Positions 32,400-44,487 are shown, numbered from the stretch's first letter. The stretch: DNA of 64,000 bases from Rhipicephalus microplus (GCF_043290135.1 NC_134707.1:83346447-83410446), one strand, 5' to 3'. The notes: generated by a model from the letters alone, not told the origin. A program made the numbers and translations.

Positions 32400-32760
32400 C
32401 CATTTTAACAACGCCAGCGAACGCCAAACTCTGTAAGCAAATAGACCAGCTAGAAGCATTATTCAAGCATCGGTTGAGCTAACTACATGAGTGACATGTA
32501 GTTAGTATACAAATGAAGCTTCAAGACACTGGCTTAAACTTTGGTGGATCGAAAACTGAAGTTGGTCGTATGGATGACAGGCTAAAGTTCCTTAACAAAA
32601 TAGTCGAGTCAACTCACTCTCAGCAGCGCGAGCTGTCTGTCTGCCGCAAACCGCGCTCTGAAAACAGAAAATGAGGCCCTTCAAAGAAAAGTCACCAACC
32701 TTGAGTAGTACTCAAGATTAAATGACTTGGAAATAAAAGGGCTGCCCTCTACACAACGGG
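32400..32760 (+). pseudogene. LINE-f ORF1 remnant
   Basis: Text KLCKQIDQLEALFKHRLS, then IVESTHSQQRELS, NRALKTENEALQRKVTNLE and YSRLNDLEIKGLPSTQRE in changing frames: a coiled coil leading into the YSR.N..EIKG junction typical of Jockey/CR1-type ORF1. Stops throughout. Confidence 0.65.
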
Positions 32761-33239
32761 AAATTGTTCCGCCTTCCTAGCTGCTATCTTTGACAAACTC
32801 AACTGTAATGTCTCAGCCGTTGATGTCGACACAGTGTATCGTATACATTTCTCAAAATATTGTTATTCTGTGGTTTTGCGCTAGTGAAAAAAAAAGACAG
32901 AGTTCATAAAGAAAGCGAGGAGGACCCAGCTGAACACCTGAAGCATAGAGTATTCAGAACACAGAGGCAATATTTGTCAACAAGCACCTATCTCCAGGCA
33001 ATAGGCGTTTGTTCTCTAGGGTGCTAGCCTTCTAAAAAAAGGCTGGCCGTTCACCTGGAAAGCAAATTGGCAGATCATCGTGTGAAAAAATACCAACAAT
33101 CGAGGGTTTCCCATTGCCTCTAATTCTTATTTATACTATATTGCATAAAGGTTGCATAGTCAGTCCAGTAGTCAATGTTTCAGTTGTGTGAAATGGCTTC
33201 GTAAGTTTTACTTTATCAACTTGAGACCTATTTTTCCTT

Positions 33240-33910
33240 TTCGTGTCACTCACTAATCCATTTCAATGCACGCAGTCTGCTAGAAAACATGTATGGTATC
33301 ACAACTTTCCTATCATCAACGAGTGATAAGTTTTCTGTCATTTGCATTAGTAAAACATGACTCTGTGCATCTCACAATCATTTGTGTACCTTTCCTTCAT
33401 ACTCTGCTAAATACTGCCACCACGATAACAGTAACGATGGTGGGGTATAGCTATTTTCGTCTCCTTGAAATCACGTTTTCACAGAATACTTGACACTCAA
33501 CATGGCGAACTGCCAATCTGTTTGGGTTGAATTGGATTATTCATTCTTTTTTCAGGATGAAAAAACCTAATAGTTCATTTGAATTTATCATTCACTTTCA
33601 TCATGTGGGAGTGCATACTCTTCAGCCCTTGGTGACTTCCTGCTTAAATTATCATTTGAGCATAAAAATGTCATTATCATGGGTGACAGTAATATCAACC
33701 TTGAAGATACCTACAAAACACTGTTTATTGATCACAATAACTGCCTAAATCGCTTTGAATATGAAAACCTAGTTACACGTCCAAGTCGGCGTCCCACAAG
33801 TCAACAAGGTGCACTTATTGATCATGCCCTACCGATTCTTTATACCAACCCCGAATGTGGTGTTGTCCAGGCTTCTGTTTCGGATCCCTATCCAATATTT
33901 TTTGTTTAAA
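33240..33910 (+). pseudogene. LINE-f endonuclease remnant
   Basis: The clearest part is VIIMGDSNINLEDTYKTLF (GDxN motif) followed by NRFEYENLVTRPSRRPTSQQGALIDHALP, the conserved region before the terminal SDH. Upstream parts are recognisable only in pieces. Confidence 0.68.
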
Positions 33911-34059
33911 TTATACTCTTGTGGCTACTGTCACAAGTTTTACACAACAGAAGTTTAATTCAATAATGTTCATTGAGTTAATATCCACTGCAGACTGGAA
34001 CTAAGTCATTACATCCGATAACCCTGGAACTGTTTACATTGAATTTGCAAAGATTATTT

Positions 34060-34740
34060 CTAATGCCCTCGCAGATTCGACCGTAATAACGAATTACAAA
34101 AATACTTTTTCAACTCTTCGTAACCCATGGCTATCTAGCAATTTACTCAATTGTCTGCGGAAAAAAGATACCCTTTACAGGAAAACAAAAACCAGCCCTT
34201 TAATATCACAATTTATGATAGATACAAAAAGTATTCCAATTTATTAGAAAAACTGCTCAAACAAGCTAAGAACTGTACTACGAAAATGAAATTAGATGCA
34301 CTGGCCATGACGTAAAAGCAATGGAAAGTAATAAACACTAATAGATAGATCCAACCAGAATGACGAAATAGCAGTGATAAAGTAGAGAGATTTTCTTCTC
34401 GGTAATTTCTTACATATTGCAAACTGTTTTATTAACTCCTTTGCTCCTGACAACCAAAAGCATGATAATCCACTTACGAAGTTTTACCCCCGTATGTGTC
34501 ACAGCTTTTTTCTTCACCCTGCTACATCAAAAGAATAAGCCACTCTCATATTTAGTTTAAAAGATACGGGGCCTGGTCTTGATAATTTCTGCCTATCTGT
34601 CTCAAAAATAGCAGGTTCAGTAGCAGAAACATTTCGTCCAATAATCAATCTTATTTTTACCACAGCAATTTTCCAAAGCTCATTCAAGAAGGCCAAAGTA
34701 ATCTGTGTTTTCAAAAAAAATGGCCCCGTATCTGCATGTT
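34060..34740 (+). pseudogene. LINE-f RT N-terminal part
   Basis: STVITNYKNTFSTLRNPWLSSN with LRKKDTLYRKTK near 34080-34200, then KDTGPGLDNFCLSVSKIAG and NLIFTTAIFQSSFKKAKVICVFKK just before the insert. This is the fingers region of a LINE RT. Confidence 0.65.
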
Positions 34741-34744
34741 AATC

Positions 34745-35415
34745 TGCAAATGTCGTCGAAAGACGATACTCCTGCGTCCAGAGAGAGTGAACAAATCGTT
34801 TATTTGATGTTCTGTGCAAGAAAATCGGTGAATGGTATTCTGGAGGCACTGCGTTAGAGGGCCTCGAGCATGCAGCGGAGGTGAGCGAGTCCATCAAGGC
34901 ACGTCACACGTGAGAGCGCTATCTGGCAGTTATCTTGACAGACAAAACGCGCGTCTCTGAGACGAACATGCACGCTCGTCTCAGAGGTGATAAGGTGTAG
35001 AACGTAAGGCGACCGGGTAGGTACCACCACCGTGTCGTCTTAGCAAAACGTTCGAAACACTCGCCTTTTCGTGCAAGCGTTGCATGGTCAGCACTGCTTG
35101 ACAAGCGCTACGGTCCTTAGGATTACTTATGTATGCATTTTCTAGTAAAACACTCACTTACAAAATATATACAAGTTTTATGGTGCCTCAGATTTGCGCG
35201 ATAATTGGTTTTAAGTGACAATTGCACAAATATGAATGCTGAATCTTGAGCAACATTGGTGGCCGCTGTGGATAGTGTAGGTCCTTTGGAGTATCGTTTG
35301 ACAACTTTGGTGCCGTTGAGGGTGCCGTTAAGGGTGAACAAACACACAAATGTATAGACAGACAGACGAAAATTTTTGCGTTGAACGTCCCCAAGAAAGA
35401 CTATCGTCTTTAAAA
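34745..35415. mobile_element. Insert in LINE-f RT with short inverted ends (MITE-like candidate)
   Basis: About 670 bp separate two parts of the RT. The left end contains AAAGACGATA (about 34759) and the right end its reverse complement TATCGTCTTT (about 35403). An internal foldback TCTGAGACGA...TCGTCTCAGA lies near 34955-34990. No coding. Boundaries and class are tentative. Confidence 0.45.
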
Positions 35416-35499
35416 GGGCAATAGTCGTCACATATCTGACTATTCTACTATAGGTATACTTTCATTGTTTAGTGACGTTGTCAAAAACTTATCCTAACA

Positions 35500-36740
35500 C
35501 GCGTGACTTCCTATTTATCTGAATTCCGTACTCTGTCTACTAATCAATTTGGGTCAGCTTATTTAGCAAATCAGTCAGCTTATTTAGCAATATATTTGAC
35601 AGATAGCATCCGGCCAGCAATATATTGCAGGAACCTACTTGCATCGGTATTTATTGATATGTCTAAAGCATTCAATTCACTTAGTCACAGCACACTTTTT
35701 GTTAAACTAGATTTTATTGGTATAACAGGCCCGGCATTCAAATTACTACTAAAATATTTGGAAGACAGAGAATATGTTCTATCAGTATCTAGCACTTAGT
35801 CACACCCTAAGATAAGCAATATTGGGGTACCGCAGGGATGCTTATTGGCTCCTCTTTTATTCTTAATATATATCAATGACCTTTCAGAATGCCTAAAATT
35901 ATCTGACTGTAATTTTTACGCTGACAATACCATTATTTTCTACTCAGATAGTAACCATGGTTCATTATTGTGTAAACTAAACCACGACGCGGATAACATG
36001 TATAGTTGCCTGGTTTCAACAAAATAAATTACACATCAATGCTACGAAATCCAAGTTAGTCATTTTGTCCTCTAAGCAAAATCATTTTTTAGGACCTCTA
36101 TTTTCAAACTTTGCTTCAAACGCATTTTATCCTACTGATAATGTCAAGTTTCTTTGTGTCACGTTAGACAAACACCACAAATTTGATGAGCATGTTTTAA
36201 AGTTAACCGAAAACGCAGCTTATGCATTAGAATATAATTAAAGTGCACAACTTATGCAATATGGAGACGCTAATTTCTCTCTACTACGATTTCTTCATGC
36301 GCATATCAATTATTGTATGTCTTCACGAGGAAACACATATCTCGTTCAATTATCACCCTAGCAGCACACTCAAAACAAAGCTGTTCACATCATGGCACAT
36401 AGCAGCTACAGATTAGAAGGATCTCCATTGCTCATCTCAAACGGAATTATGTCAGCGGGAAAACTTCACAAATATTCACTCGCAATTTTGATGCACAAAT
36501 ATATCAACGAAGAACTTCCATTCTCTTTAGTCATCAAAAGCAGGTATCCTCACTCTTTGTCTACCCGCTTCGCTTCCAGCGATAGCTATTTATTACCGAG
36601 ACCCAGAACTGATTATGGTAACCTCACTACTAACTCATCAGCCAGAAAACTGCGGAACTCATTACCACGCCATATTAAGACTCTCTGTACTTTCCACACA
36701 TTCAAGTTGAACTTTCGATCTTACTTGCATTCAGCATAAT
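35500..36740 (+). pseudogene. LINE-f RT palm, thumb and C-terminus
   Basis: FIDMSKAFNSLSHSTLFVKL, GVPQGCLLAPLLFLIYINDL and FYADNTIIFY, where the catalytic YADD has become YADN. The tail (ISNGIMSAGKLHKYSLAIL, KLRNSLPRHIKTLCTFHTFKLNFRSYL) matches C-terminal LINE blocks. Split by stops. Confidence 0.8.
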
Positions 36741-37017
36741 CATTTCGTCATCACCACTTTTAGCCCTTTTTATAATCATTTCATGTAGTATTACGCTTCT
36801 TTTGTTGCAGTGTTTGATTTGTGTTCATATATAGCTGCGTTGTCGATACATGTGAATCATTTCTTATGGAAGGTCCCCTGTACAGCCTGTTAACTTTGGT
36901 AACTCACTCTGTATCTGTATAATCCCCATTTGTAACTTCCATTTTTGTGCAAAAGAAATGATTGATTGATTTTAAAAATCACAGCATATCCACGGACTGA
37001 ATGATAGTCAGTGGGGC

Positions 37018-37305
37018 GAAGCGTCCATCGATCCGTCCGCGCTCCTTCTGTTTGCCCGTTTGTTCTTGCTTCTGTCCGTCCATGCGTCCGCTCGTGCGTC
37101 TGTCCATGCGACCATCCGTGCGTCCTTCTGTGGATCCATCCTTGCTTCTATCCGTCCGTTCATCCGTGCGTTCATCTATCCGTTCATACGTTGGCCCGTG
37201 CATGCGTCCGTCCGTGCATCTGTCTATCTCTCCATCCGTGCGGCTGTCTACGCGTCCATTTACGTCCGTCTGCTTGCCTGTCCGTCCGTCCATACATCTA
37301 GTGAA
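37018..37305. repeat. Degenerate tetranucleotide array (CCGT/CCAT type)
   Basis: Long run of imperfect TCCGTCCG, TCCATGCG, TGCGTCCG words. It is open in several frames on both strands only because of its low complexity. Confidence 0.85.
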
Positions 37306-37343
37306 CACTTCATGCACCGACATTTTGCATCTTTTCATCATAT

Positions 37344-37531
37344 TGCCACTAGTACAAGTTCTGCGAGTATTATTTCCATAGGTGCTGGTAGGCTTGCATG
37401 TGCCGTTGTGCAATAAAGGACGAAGGTGCGCGTGCATAGAAAACCGATAAAGTCGCATTGTCGTTGTTCGAATCAGTTTGACGTCTTTGTGTGCCATTAT
37501 CTACAGTTTGCAGTTACAGTGTAACGTGACA
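37344..37531 (+). repeat. 5' LTR of G5
   Basis: 188 bp; the terminal TGTCACTAG has mutated to TGCCACTAG; ends GTAACGTGACA. CAATAAAG near 37410 could be the polyadenylation signal. Confidence 0.92.
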
Positions 37532-37533
37532 CT

Positions 37534-37550
37534 GGTGGAGGCGCTGGGTA
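37534..37550 (+). promoter_or_regulatory. Primer-binding site of G5
   Basis: TGGTGGAGGCGCTGGG two bases after the 5' LTR; same motif as in the other gypsy copies. Confidence 0.75.
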
Positions 37551-37558
37551 TATAGTCT

Positions 37559-38946
37559 ATGCACTGTTACTACGAGGAAGATCTCGGCCCCAACATCGAC
37601 GCCTTGGTAGAAACAGCCAACCATCAACGCAGTCGGCGGCAACTAGGCCTACCACCCCGATTCGGCCCTCTTCCGGAACGCTCCGGAACCATGGCAAATG
37701 CGACAACTGCAAGCCAGACTGAACAGACCACGACTCCGCCAGCTCCATGACCACCAGCTCCTCGAACCCCAAAGCCCTTCCATGGGGAGCCCTACGAAGA
37801 CGTTGAAAGCTGTCTGGATTAATACAATCGAGTCACCATCGCCAACGAGTGGGACGAGCAACGGAAACTGCGGTATGTCTATTTCTACCTTGAGGATTCA
37901 GCGCGTATTCGGTTTGAGAACCACGAGGCTGGCCTGACAACCTGGCTGGTGTTTTGCACTCAGCTGCGGAACACGTATGTTAGCGCTGACTGGAAAGAAC
38001 AAGCAGAACGTCTCCTCAATTCTCGCAATCAAAGACTAAATGAAAGCGTGGCCATGATCGTTGAAGAGATGTCTCGTACGTATTTTCCGTCGAGCTGATT
38101 CTGCAATGACGGAAGACAATAAGGTACGCTTTCTGATGCGGGGTGTCAATGAGCAGCTGTTTGCAGGACTTGTACGAAGCCCATCAGCTACCGTGGCGGA
38201 ATTCCTCCATGAAGCGACAACAATGGAGCGAATGCTTCGCAGTATGAGCGGTCCGACAACCTTGCAAGTCTGTCAGCACCCTTGGCAACACCGGACGTCA
38301 CGAGCGTGAGAGACCTTGCTGAGCTAGTCTGTAGCATTGTACGCGACGAGCTGCAAAGTTTTCGTGCAGTGCCTTCACAGCCTCAAGTGGCTGCTCTGAC
38401 AGACGTCGTCCGTGAAGAGGTGTGGCAGCTGGTGCGGCAGCTGGTGCGGCAGCTGGTACGACCATTAATGCCGCCTCCAACCGAAGCTCCTCTGCTAACG
38501 CATGCGGAAAAGCTGTACGCACTCCTGCACCGGCAGCCAGCTATTTCCCCCGACCGACTAGCCTGCAGACGCCGCAGCACTTCTCGGGCTTGCCACACTA
38601 TGAAAATCAACGGCCGTCAAGCCTGCAGACGCCGCAGCACTTCTCGGGCCTGCCACATTATGAAAACCAACGATCTACTTGCCTGCAGATGCCATGGTAC
38701 TTCTCGGGCCCGCCACACTATAAGAATCCGCGACCTAATGTGCGGAAATCTAGCGAGTGGCGCGCTTCCAACAATCGGCCACTTTGCTACCACTGTGGTG
38801 AGCCAGGTCACTTGTACCGGGATTGCTCGTACAGACAGACGAGCCTACCTGGATTTCGGCCAGACGCTCGTAGGCCCAGGGATGGGGAACCACCCCGCGC
38901 TATCGCAGAAAACTTGGCAAGTCTACCGTCTCCGAACCTTCAGTGA
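37559..38946 (+). pseudogene. gag: gag of G5, with repeated linker and zinc knuckle
   Basis: Capsid text PPAPRTPKPFHGEPYEDVESC, KLRYVYFYLEDSARIRFENHE, then after a shift NKVRFLMRGVNEQLFAGLVR, all close to G6 gag. The linker before the knuckle repeats a 20-residue block (SLQTPQHFSGLPHYENQ type) three times. The CCHC knuckle CYHCGEPGHLYRDC is at 38785-38826. Ends at 38944. At least two frameshifts and several stops. Confidence 0.85.
38560..38738 (+). repeat. Three 60 bp tandem repeats in G5 gag
   Basis: Unit starting CCTGCAGACGCCGCAGCACT occurs at about 38571, 38631 and, diverged, 38691; 60 bp keeps the frame, so each adds 20 residues to Gag. Confidence 0.88.
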
Positions 38947-39170
38947 CGCCAATCACGCTCTCCATCTCCTCGGTGCTCTAGGTCCTCGAATCAATACTCT
39001 ACTTTTGCCGATGTTGTTGCGGGACGATCCGCTAGGTCCCCAAGTCCACGTAGGGGAAACTAGATACAGCGGCCTCCGGGGGTGGGGCCGCTGTTGAGCT
39101 ATCGTCAAAACAGCCTCCTTCAACCCATCCGCCGACCTTCGACGATTCCTTTCAGCCGACGCCTCGCATC

Positions 39171-41012
39171 GCTGACGTTTATGTTGACATTACCGTTCTT
39201 GTCAACAACCATCATGTAACTGCTCTGGTTGACACCGGCGCCGATTATTCAGTTATCAGCGGTGAACTTGTGGCTGAACTCAGGAAAGTTACCACTCCTT
39301 GGGGGCATGGACTAAACCTTCGTACAGCAGGTGGTCATCTCTTGACACCAATCGGGAGATGCACCACAAGCTTGCGAATCTGTGGGTCGACATTCATTGT
39401 TCCTTTTGTTGTGCTTCTTGAATGCTCCCGGAAAGTTATCCTTGGCATGGATTTCCTACGCGAGCACGCCACTGTTATAAATCTTCGAGACTGCCTCGTA
39501 ACGTTTGCTGACGACTATGGTACGAAGCCTAGAGATACCGATTCGCAGAAGACTGCGCTTCGCATTGTCGACGACACCATCACACCTCCGCCGCGCACCA
39601 GTATGTTCGTTACTGTACAGGGCGACATAGATCATGACAGTAGTGCTATCGCTGAAGCCAACCTTTCGGTGCTCTTGTCTCTGCAAATCTGTGTTGCCCG
39701 CGGCATAATTCAATTTCAACGTGGGATGAGTGAGTTGTTGCTCACCAATTTTAGTGGAGCATACCAACATTTGGCCTAGCGAACAACTATGTCTCATTTT
39801 GAATGCATTCACGATGAAGCGTGTACGACAATAGCCCCAATTTCTGCAGCCGTTGAATGTGACACCGCGGTAGCCGATGCAGTCGATGTCAATCTGAAGC
39901 TGTCATGTGCGCAGAAAGAGCAAATCCGCTGTATCCTCCGCATGTTTAGCGACTGTTTCGCGTCTACATCCAAGATGAAGCAAACGCCGTCCGTAAAGCA
40001 CCGCATTGTCACTGACCATGCTGAACGACCCACACGTCAGCACGCCTACCGAGTATCACAATAGGAACAACAGGCAATACGTTCTCAAGTGAAGCAGATG
40101 CTCGAAGATGGCGTAATCCAACCCTCGAACAGTCCATGGTCGTCCCCCGTCGTACTAGTAAAGGAGAAGGACGGCACTCTTCGATTTTGCGTCGATTACC
40201 GCAAACTCAGCAAAGTGACAAAAAAAGACGTTTATCCTCTTCCGCGCATCGACGACTCACTAGACTGCCTCCGACGCGCCCGATACTTCTCCTCTATGGA
40301 TTTACACAGTGGCTACCGGCAGACCGAAGTTGTTGAACGCGACCGAGAGAAAAACGCATTCATAGCGCCTGAATTCAAGGTGCTGCCCTTCGGACTGTGT
40401 TCTGCTCCTGCGACATTCCAGAGGATGATGGATGCAGTGCTCTCCGGTCTCAAGTGGGAAGCATGCCTTGTTTACTTAGACGACGTCGTTGTCTTCTCCG
40501 AAACGCTTGAGCAGCATTTGCAGCGACTTAGATCTGTGTTCGCTGCAATTCGCACGGCAGGCCTATCCCTGAAACCAGAAAATTGTCATTTTGGTTACAA
40601 CGAATCAAAGTTCCTCAGCCACCTTTTTAGCCATGATGGTATTCGGCCGGACTCAGACAAAATATTGGCTGTCGCAGATTTTCCACCACCTGCCAACAAA
40701 CGTGATGTGTGTCGATTTTTAGGTCTCTGCGCATACTACAGACGTTTTGTGCGAAATTTCACAAACATTGCCGAACTCCTCACTCGTCTGACAAAAGAAG
40801 ACGTTCCCTTCGTGAGGGGCCCTGAGCAAACACGCGCTTTCTTCGAGCTCCAGCAGCGTCTCCAGGTTGAGCCCTTGCTGGACACTACGAGGAAGATGCC
40901 GACACGTAAGACGCCAGTAACATCGGCCTTGGTGCAGTCCTCGTCCTGTGGCAAGGCGGCGTCGAATGCCCTATTGCTTATGCGAGCCGGATTTTATCAT
41001 CTGCGGAGGTGA
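39171..41012 (+). pseudogene. pol: pol of G5: protease, RT, start of RNase H, broken
   Basis: Protease keeps ALVDTGADYSVISGEL and VILGMDF. Stops at about 39777 and 40062 interrupt the linker. RT (from 40089) has [32 protein letters not shown] and the catalytic YLDD in CLVYLDDVVVF near 40470; a few codons are missing around FIAPEFKVLPFG, where relatives have FITPDGLFEFKV. The frame shifts near 40880, so the RNase H start (GLGAVLV) is out of frame here. Confidence 0.9.
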
Positions 41013-42569
41013 ACTACACAACCACTGAAAAGGAGTGCCTAGCTGTTGTCTGGGCAATAGCTAAATTCAGACCGTACCTGTATGGTCACCCGTTCAGAGT
41101 TGTTACCGATCATCATGCGCTCTGCTGGTTGGCGAACCTTAAAGACCCTTCTGGACGTCTGGCCAGGTGGAGCTTACGCCTTCAGGAGTTCGATTTGACA
41201 GTCGTGTACAAGTCTGGCCGGAAGCATACTGACGCGGACTGCCTTTCCCGAGCTTCTCCTAAGACAGCGTCAGGTGATCACGACCTCGACGGCCATTGTC
41301 GCTGTGCCGTTAGTGTATCCGACTTGGCTGAACAGCAAAAGAACGATTCCGAGCTTCGACAATTCATCGAATATCTTGAAGGCCGCGCGCTACATCCACC
41401 ACCAGCATTCGCCCGCTCGCAGTCATCGTTCTGCGTTCGCAAAAATATTCTCTATAAAAGAAACTTCGACCCTTACGCGACTGAGTACCTGCTTGTCGTC
41501 TCGCGAGCCGATGTCTTGTCCGCCTGTCACTATGAGCCTTCCTCAGACCACATAGGATTCACACGTACCCTGGCCCGGATTCGCCAACACTACTACTGGC
41601 CTAAGCTCAGTCGAGACGTGAAGCATTACGTGAAGACGTGTCACGAGTGCCAGCGCCGTAAAGCACCACATCAGCGCCCAGCCGGCTTTTTGAAGCCCAT
41701 CGCTCCTCCGACACAACCGTTCCAACAAATTGGCTTAGGCCTGCTCGGACCTTTTCCAAAGTGTCGTGACGGCAACCGCTGGATTGTAGTCGCTACTGAT
41801 TACATGACGCGCTACTGCGAAACGAAGGCGCCGTGGCACTGCGATTGAGACCGGCCACTTTTTTATGAAGAACATCGTTCTCCGACATGGAACACCAGCA
41901 GTTGTCATAACTGATCGTAGCACAGCTTCTACCGCCCGGATGATACAAGACGTCATGCAGCTTAGCGGCACAGTACATCGAAAAACTACTGCATACCACC
42001 CACAAAGCAACGGTCTTACAGAGCGACTAAACAAGACGATCGCCGACATGCTATCCATGTACGTTGACCAAGACCTCAGAAACTGGGATGACATCCTCCC
42101 TTACATCCCATTTGTTTACAACACCGCTGGGCAAGAAACAACTGGATTCACACCATTCCAGTTGCTTCACGGCAGGGAGGTCACTACAAGGCTGGATGCC
42201 ATGCTTCTACCCTACAAGCACCAGATTAGTGTCAATGCGAACAAATTTAGCAGACTGGCACACGCAGCTCGTAAGCATGCAGTCAAACGAATCCATCAGC
42301 AACAATGCATCAACTCGCTGCAGTACAACGCTCGTCGTCGCGATGTCTCTTACCAAACCGGAGAACGAGTATGGTTGTGGACTCCCGTTCGACGATGGGG
42401 CCGGTCGGAAAAGTTGTTACGCCGCTATTTTGGTCCCTATAGAGTTCTCCGTCGTCTCAGCGAAATGAACTATGAAGTTCTTGACGAGGACATGGCTCGT
42501 CAATACCGCCGTTCACAACAGCCACACGTCGTCCATGTTTCGAGAATGAAACCGTTTTACCAACGCTGA
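41009..42569 (+). pseudogene. pol of G5: RNase H end and integrase, broken
   Basis: RNase H end: [29 protein letters not shown]. Integrase H2C2: SSDHIGFTRTLARI...CHECQRRK. The first catalytic Asp is lost: QQIGLGLLGPF where G6 has QIGMDLLGPF. A frameshift at about 41840 precedes VVITDRSTAS (second Asp kept) and NGLTERLNK (Glu kept). The C-terminal GPY-type segment RRYFGPYRVLRRL and HVSRMKPFYQR ends at 42567. Confidence 0.9.
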
Positions 42570-42703
42570 CTATTCGTCAAACTTCCTTGAGTAGACTTAC
42601 AGTGATTGTAAACACCCCCTTGTGTACTGCTTATCGTATGTGTTTTCTTTTCATCTGGTATTTATGTTGTGACATCGGGACGATGTTTTTAGGAAGGGGG
42701 TAA

Positions 42704-42891
42704 TGTCACTAGTACATGTTCTGCGAGTATTATTTCCATAGATGCTGGCAGGCTTGTATGTGCCGCTGTGCAAAAAAGGACGAAGGTGCGCGTGCACAGA
42801 ATAGCGATAAAGTCGTATTGCGGTTGTTCAAATCAGTTTGACGTCTTTGTGTGCCATTATCTACAGGCTCCAGTTACAGTGTAACGGGACA
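42704..42891 (+). repeat. 3' LTR of G5
   Basis: TGTCACTAG...GTAACGGGACA. Preceded by the polypurine tract AGGAAGGGGGTAA at about 42691-42703. Confidence 0.92.
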
Positions 42892-42954
42892 ATATATTCA
42901 TCTCATAGAAGTATCGCCATCCAGCAGACATTCCAAGAACTAAATTAGCGTCGG

Positions 42955-42969
42955 CTACCTACTACTACA

Positions 42970-43020
<51 letters not shown>

Positions 43021-43021
43021 G
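42955..43021 (+). repeat. (CTA)n microsatellite
   Basis: About 21 CTA units with one CAA interruption near the start. Confidence 0.95.
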
Positions 43022-43121
43022 TTACATATATCGCAGACGCACGATCCACGGCATAAGAAGCTTCACCCCTAAAAACTGCAACGCCATAGCTAAACTTCTA
43101 CTTCTTGGTGGTTTAGGGGCT

Positions 43122-43222
43122 CTTTAAAGATCCTCAATCGGTCGAAATTTCTTGATCTCTCCACAAAGGCGTCCCTCATAATCATATCGTTGTTTTGAGA
43201 TTATACACCCCGCACATTATAT
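43122..43222 (+). mobile_element. SINE fragment, diverged 3' half
   Basis: GGTCGAAATTTC, GGCGTCCCTCATAATCATAT and GTTTTGAGATTATACACCCC match the 3' half of the SINE at 50758-51011 with many changes. 5'-truncated. Confidence 0.7.
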
Positions 43223-43949
43223 TGTTTGCGCTCGTCCTGTCTATACTTGTGCGCTCGTTTCGTGCGTCTGTCTTGACGTTTGAGCAGCGCGCTTCAATTG
43301 TGGAGTTGTGGCAGTTCTTAGTCCGCGTTTGGCCAGTGTACGTTCCTTTCTGCTTGAGGAGCATGTTTTGAGTTTTGAGCTGCTTGCCGTTCTTTGCGCG
43401 ACATTTTTCAATTTGTTGCCATATGACTCATTCCTTCGCGCTTTTTCCCAAAACAACGCTCAATAAACGCTCGAAAATTTCTGTGCAGACAATTCACCTT
43501 GGTATTTTGCTGATTTTACTACAGAGAAGTCAGTTATTTTATAATATTTACATTCTTTCAGACTAATTTGTAAGCGGACATTTTCGCGCTCCACTCATTC
43601 CACGAAGCAATGACGTTTAAAGTGTGAAGTATGACGGCCATCTTGAGGTGTGAACCATTAGGTGTTCACGGCCATCTTCACAACTGTCAGCCTAATGAAT
43701 CAATACTCCACAAGGAGCATCACGAAACTCTATCGGGATGTGAATGCTCATTAACGCTGACAGCTGCCCCACCACACGGCGATGTAGCGCCTCAGACGTG
43801 CACTAAATGTCAACTGTCAACTGTAAGACTGACCATCATCCGAAGCGATCCACGTGCTATTACTCACGTTATGTATCGTTTTGAATGTACAATGTTAGCA
43901 CAAATGCCAATCGACATAACCTGTTTTCCTTGAGATTCCCAGTCGATAC
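43223..43949. other. No recognisable gene
   Basis: Short frames only. A GGCCATCTT...GTTCACGGCCATCTT repetition is near 43634-43680. Confidence 0.5.
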
Positions 43950-44356
43950 TGTCACGGAATCGCGACGTGGCCAAAGACAAAAAACTTCGTGTTGGGATTT
44001 AACTGTTTATTTGGGCGAACCTGTGCCCGGTAAAGGGAAAGCCTAATTACAGTAGCAGTCTTGCACAGATAGCAGTCTCGGGCTGATAGCGGCGAACGCA
44101 GCGTCGGCCTTCGATCAACAACTGACAAGCGGCGAAGCGCGTCGGCATTTATACTCTTGCCGTCGAATGTTCTAGCGTTATCGCTGGCGGTGGCGTAGCT
44201 TCCAGAACAATCTGTACCGTTCGCACAGTGGGCGTAATCTTATCGAAATGATCTACTACAGTCCGGAACCTTCTAGAAAACTGCAGGCGCGGTTTGCGCT
44301 GAGAATCGTGTGGTGTTTTGGGACGATAACAAAAACTTGGGAAATGGAACGTGGCA
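43950..44356 (-). repeat. 3' LTR of G6
   Basis: 407 bp partner LTR. The minus-strand polypurine tract CAGAGGGGGGCAA lies directly before it (plus 44357-44369). Confidence 0.95.
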
Positions 44357-44487
44357 TTGCCCCCCTCTGAAAAAAAGGCATTGTCCCGATGCTTTAACTA
44401 AAGATGAAAGTACAATAATGATGCAAGAAAGTACAATGAATAAATTCCTATACAACAATAATACAAAAAAAACACTGGTTCAGTTTG

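Larger units (their letters stand above)
32330..36975 (+). mobile_element. CR1/Jockey-like LINE (LINE-f), decayed, with an internal insert
   Basis: In order: ORF1 coiled-coil remnant, endonuclease, RT fingers, an unrelated insert (34745-35415), RT palm, thumb, C-terminus, and an ATTGATTGATT tail at about 36958-36974. Many stops. Different subfamily from LINE-d by its tail and RT text. Confidence 0.8.
37344..42891 (+). mobile_element. Complete Ty3/gypsy LTR retrotransposon G5, old
   Basis: 5.55 kb between 188 bp LTRs at 37344-37531 and 42704-42891, flanked by ATAT at 37340-37343 and 42892-42895. The LTRs differ at roughly 17 positions (about 9%), so it is considerably older than G2 and G6. 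All domains are present in order but gag and pol contain stops, frameshifts and lost catalytic residues. Confidence 0.94.

Noticed and set aside
36979..37497. Several long overlapping frames on both strands over the CCGT/CCAT array
   Set aside because: Open only because the tetranucleotide repeat lacks stops; composition is low complexity and no domain is present.
37344..42891. G5 as an endogenous retrovirus with an envelope gene
   Set aside because: No frame between integrase end and 3' LTR could encode an envelope; the same holds for G2 and G6.
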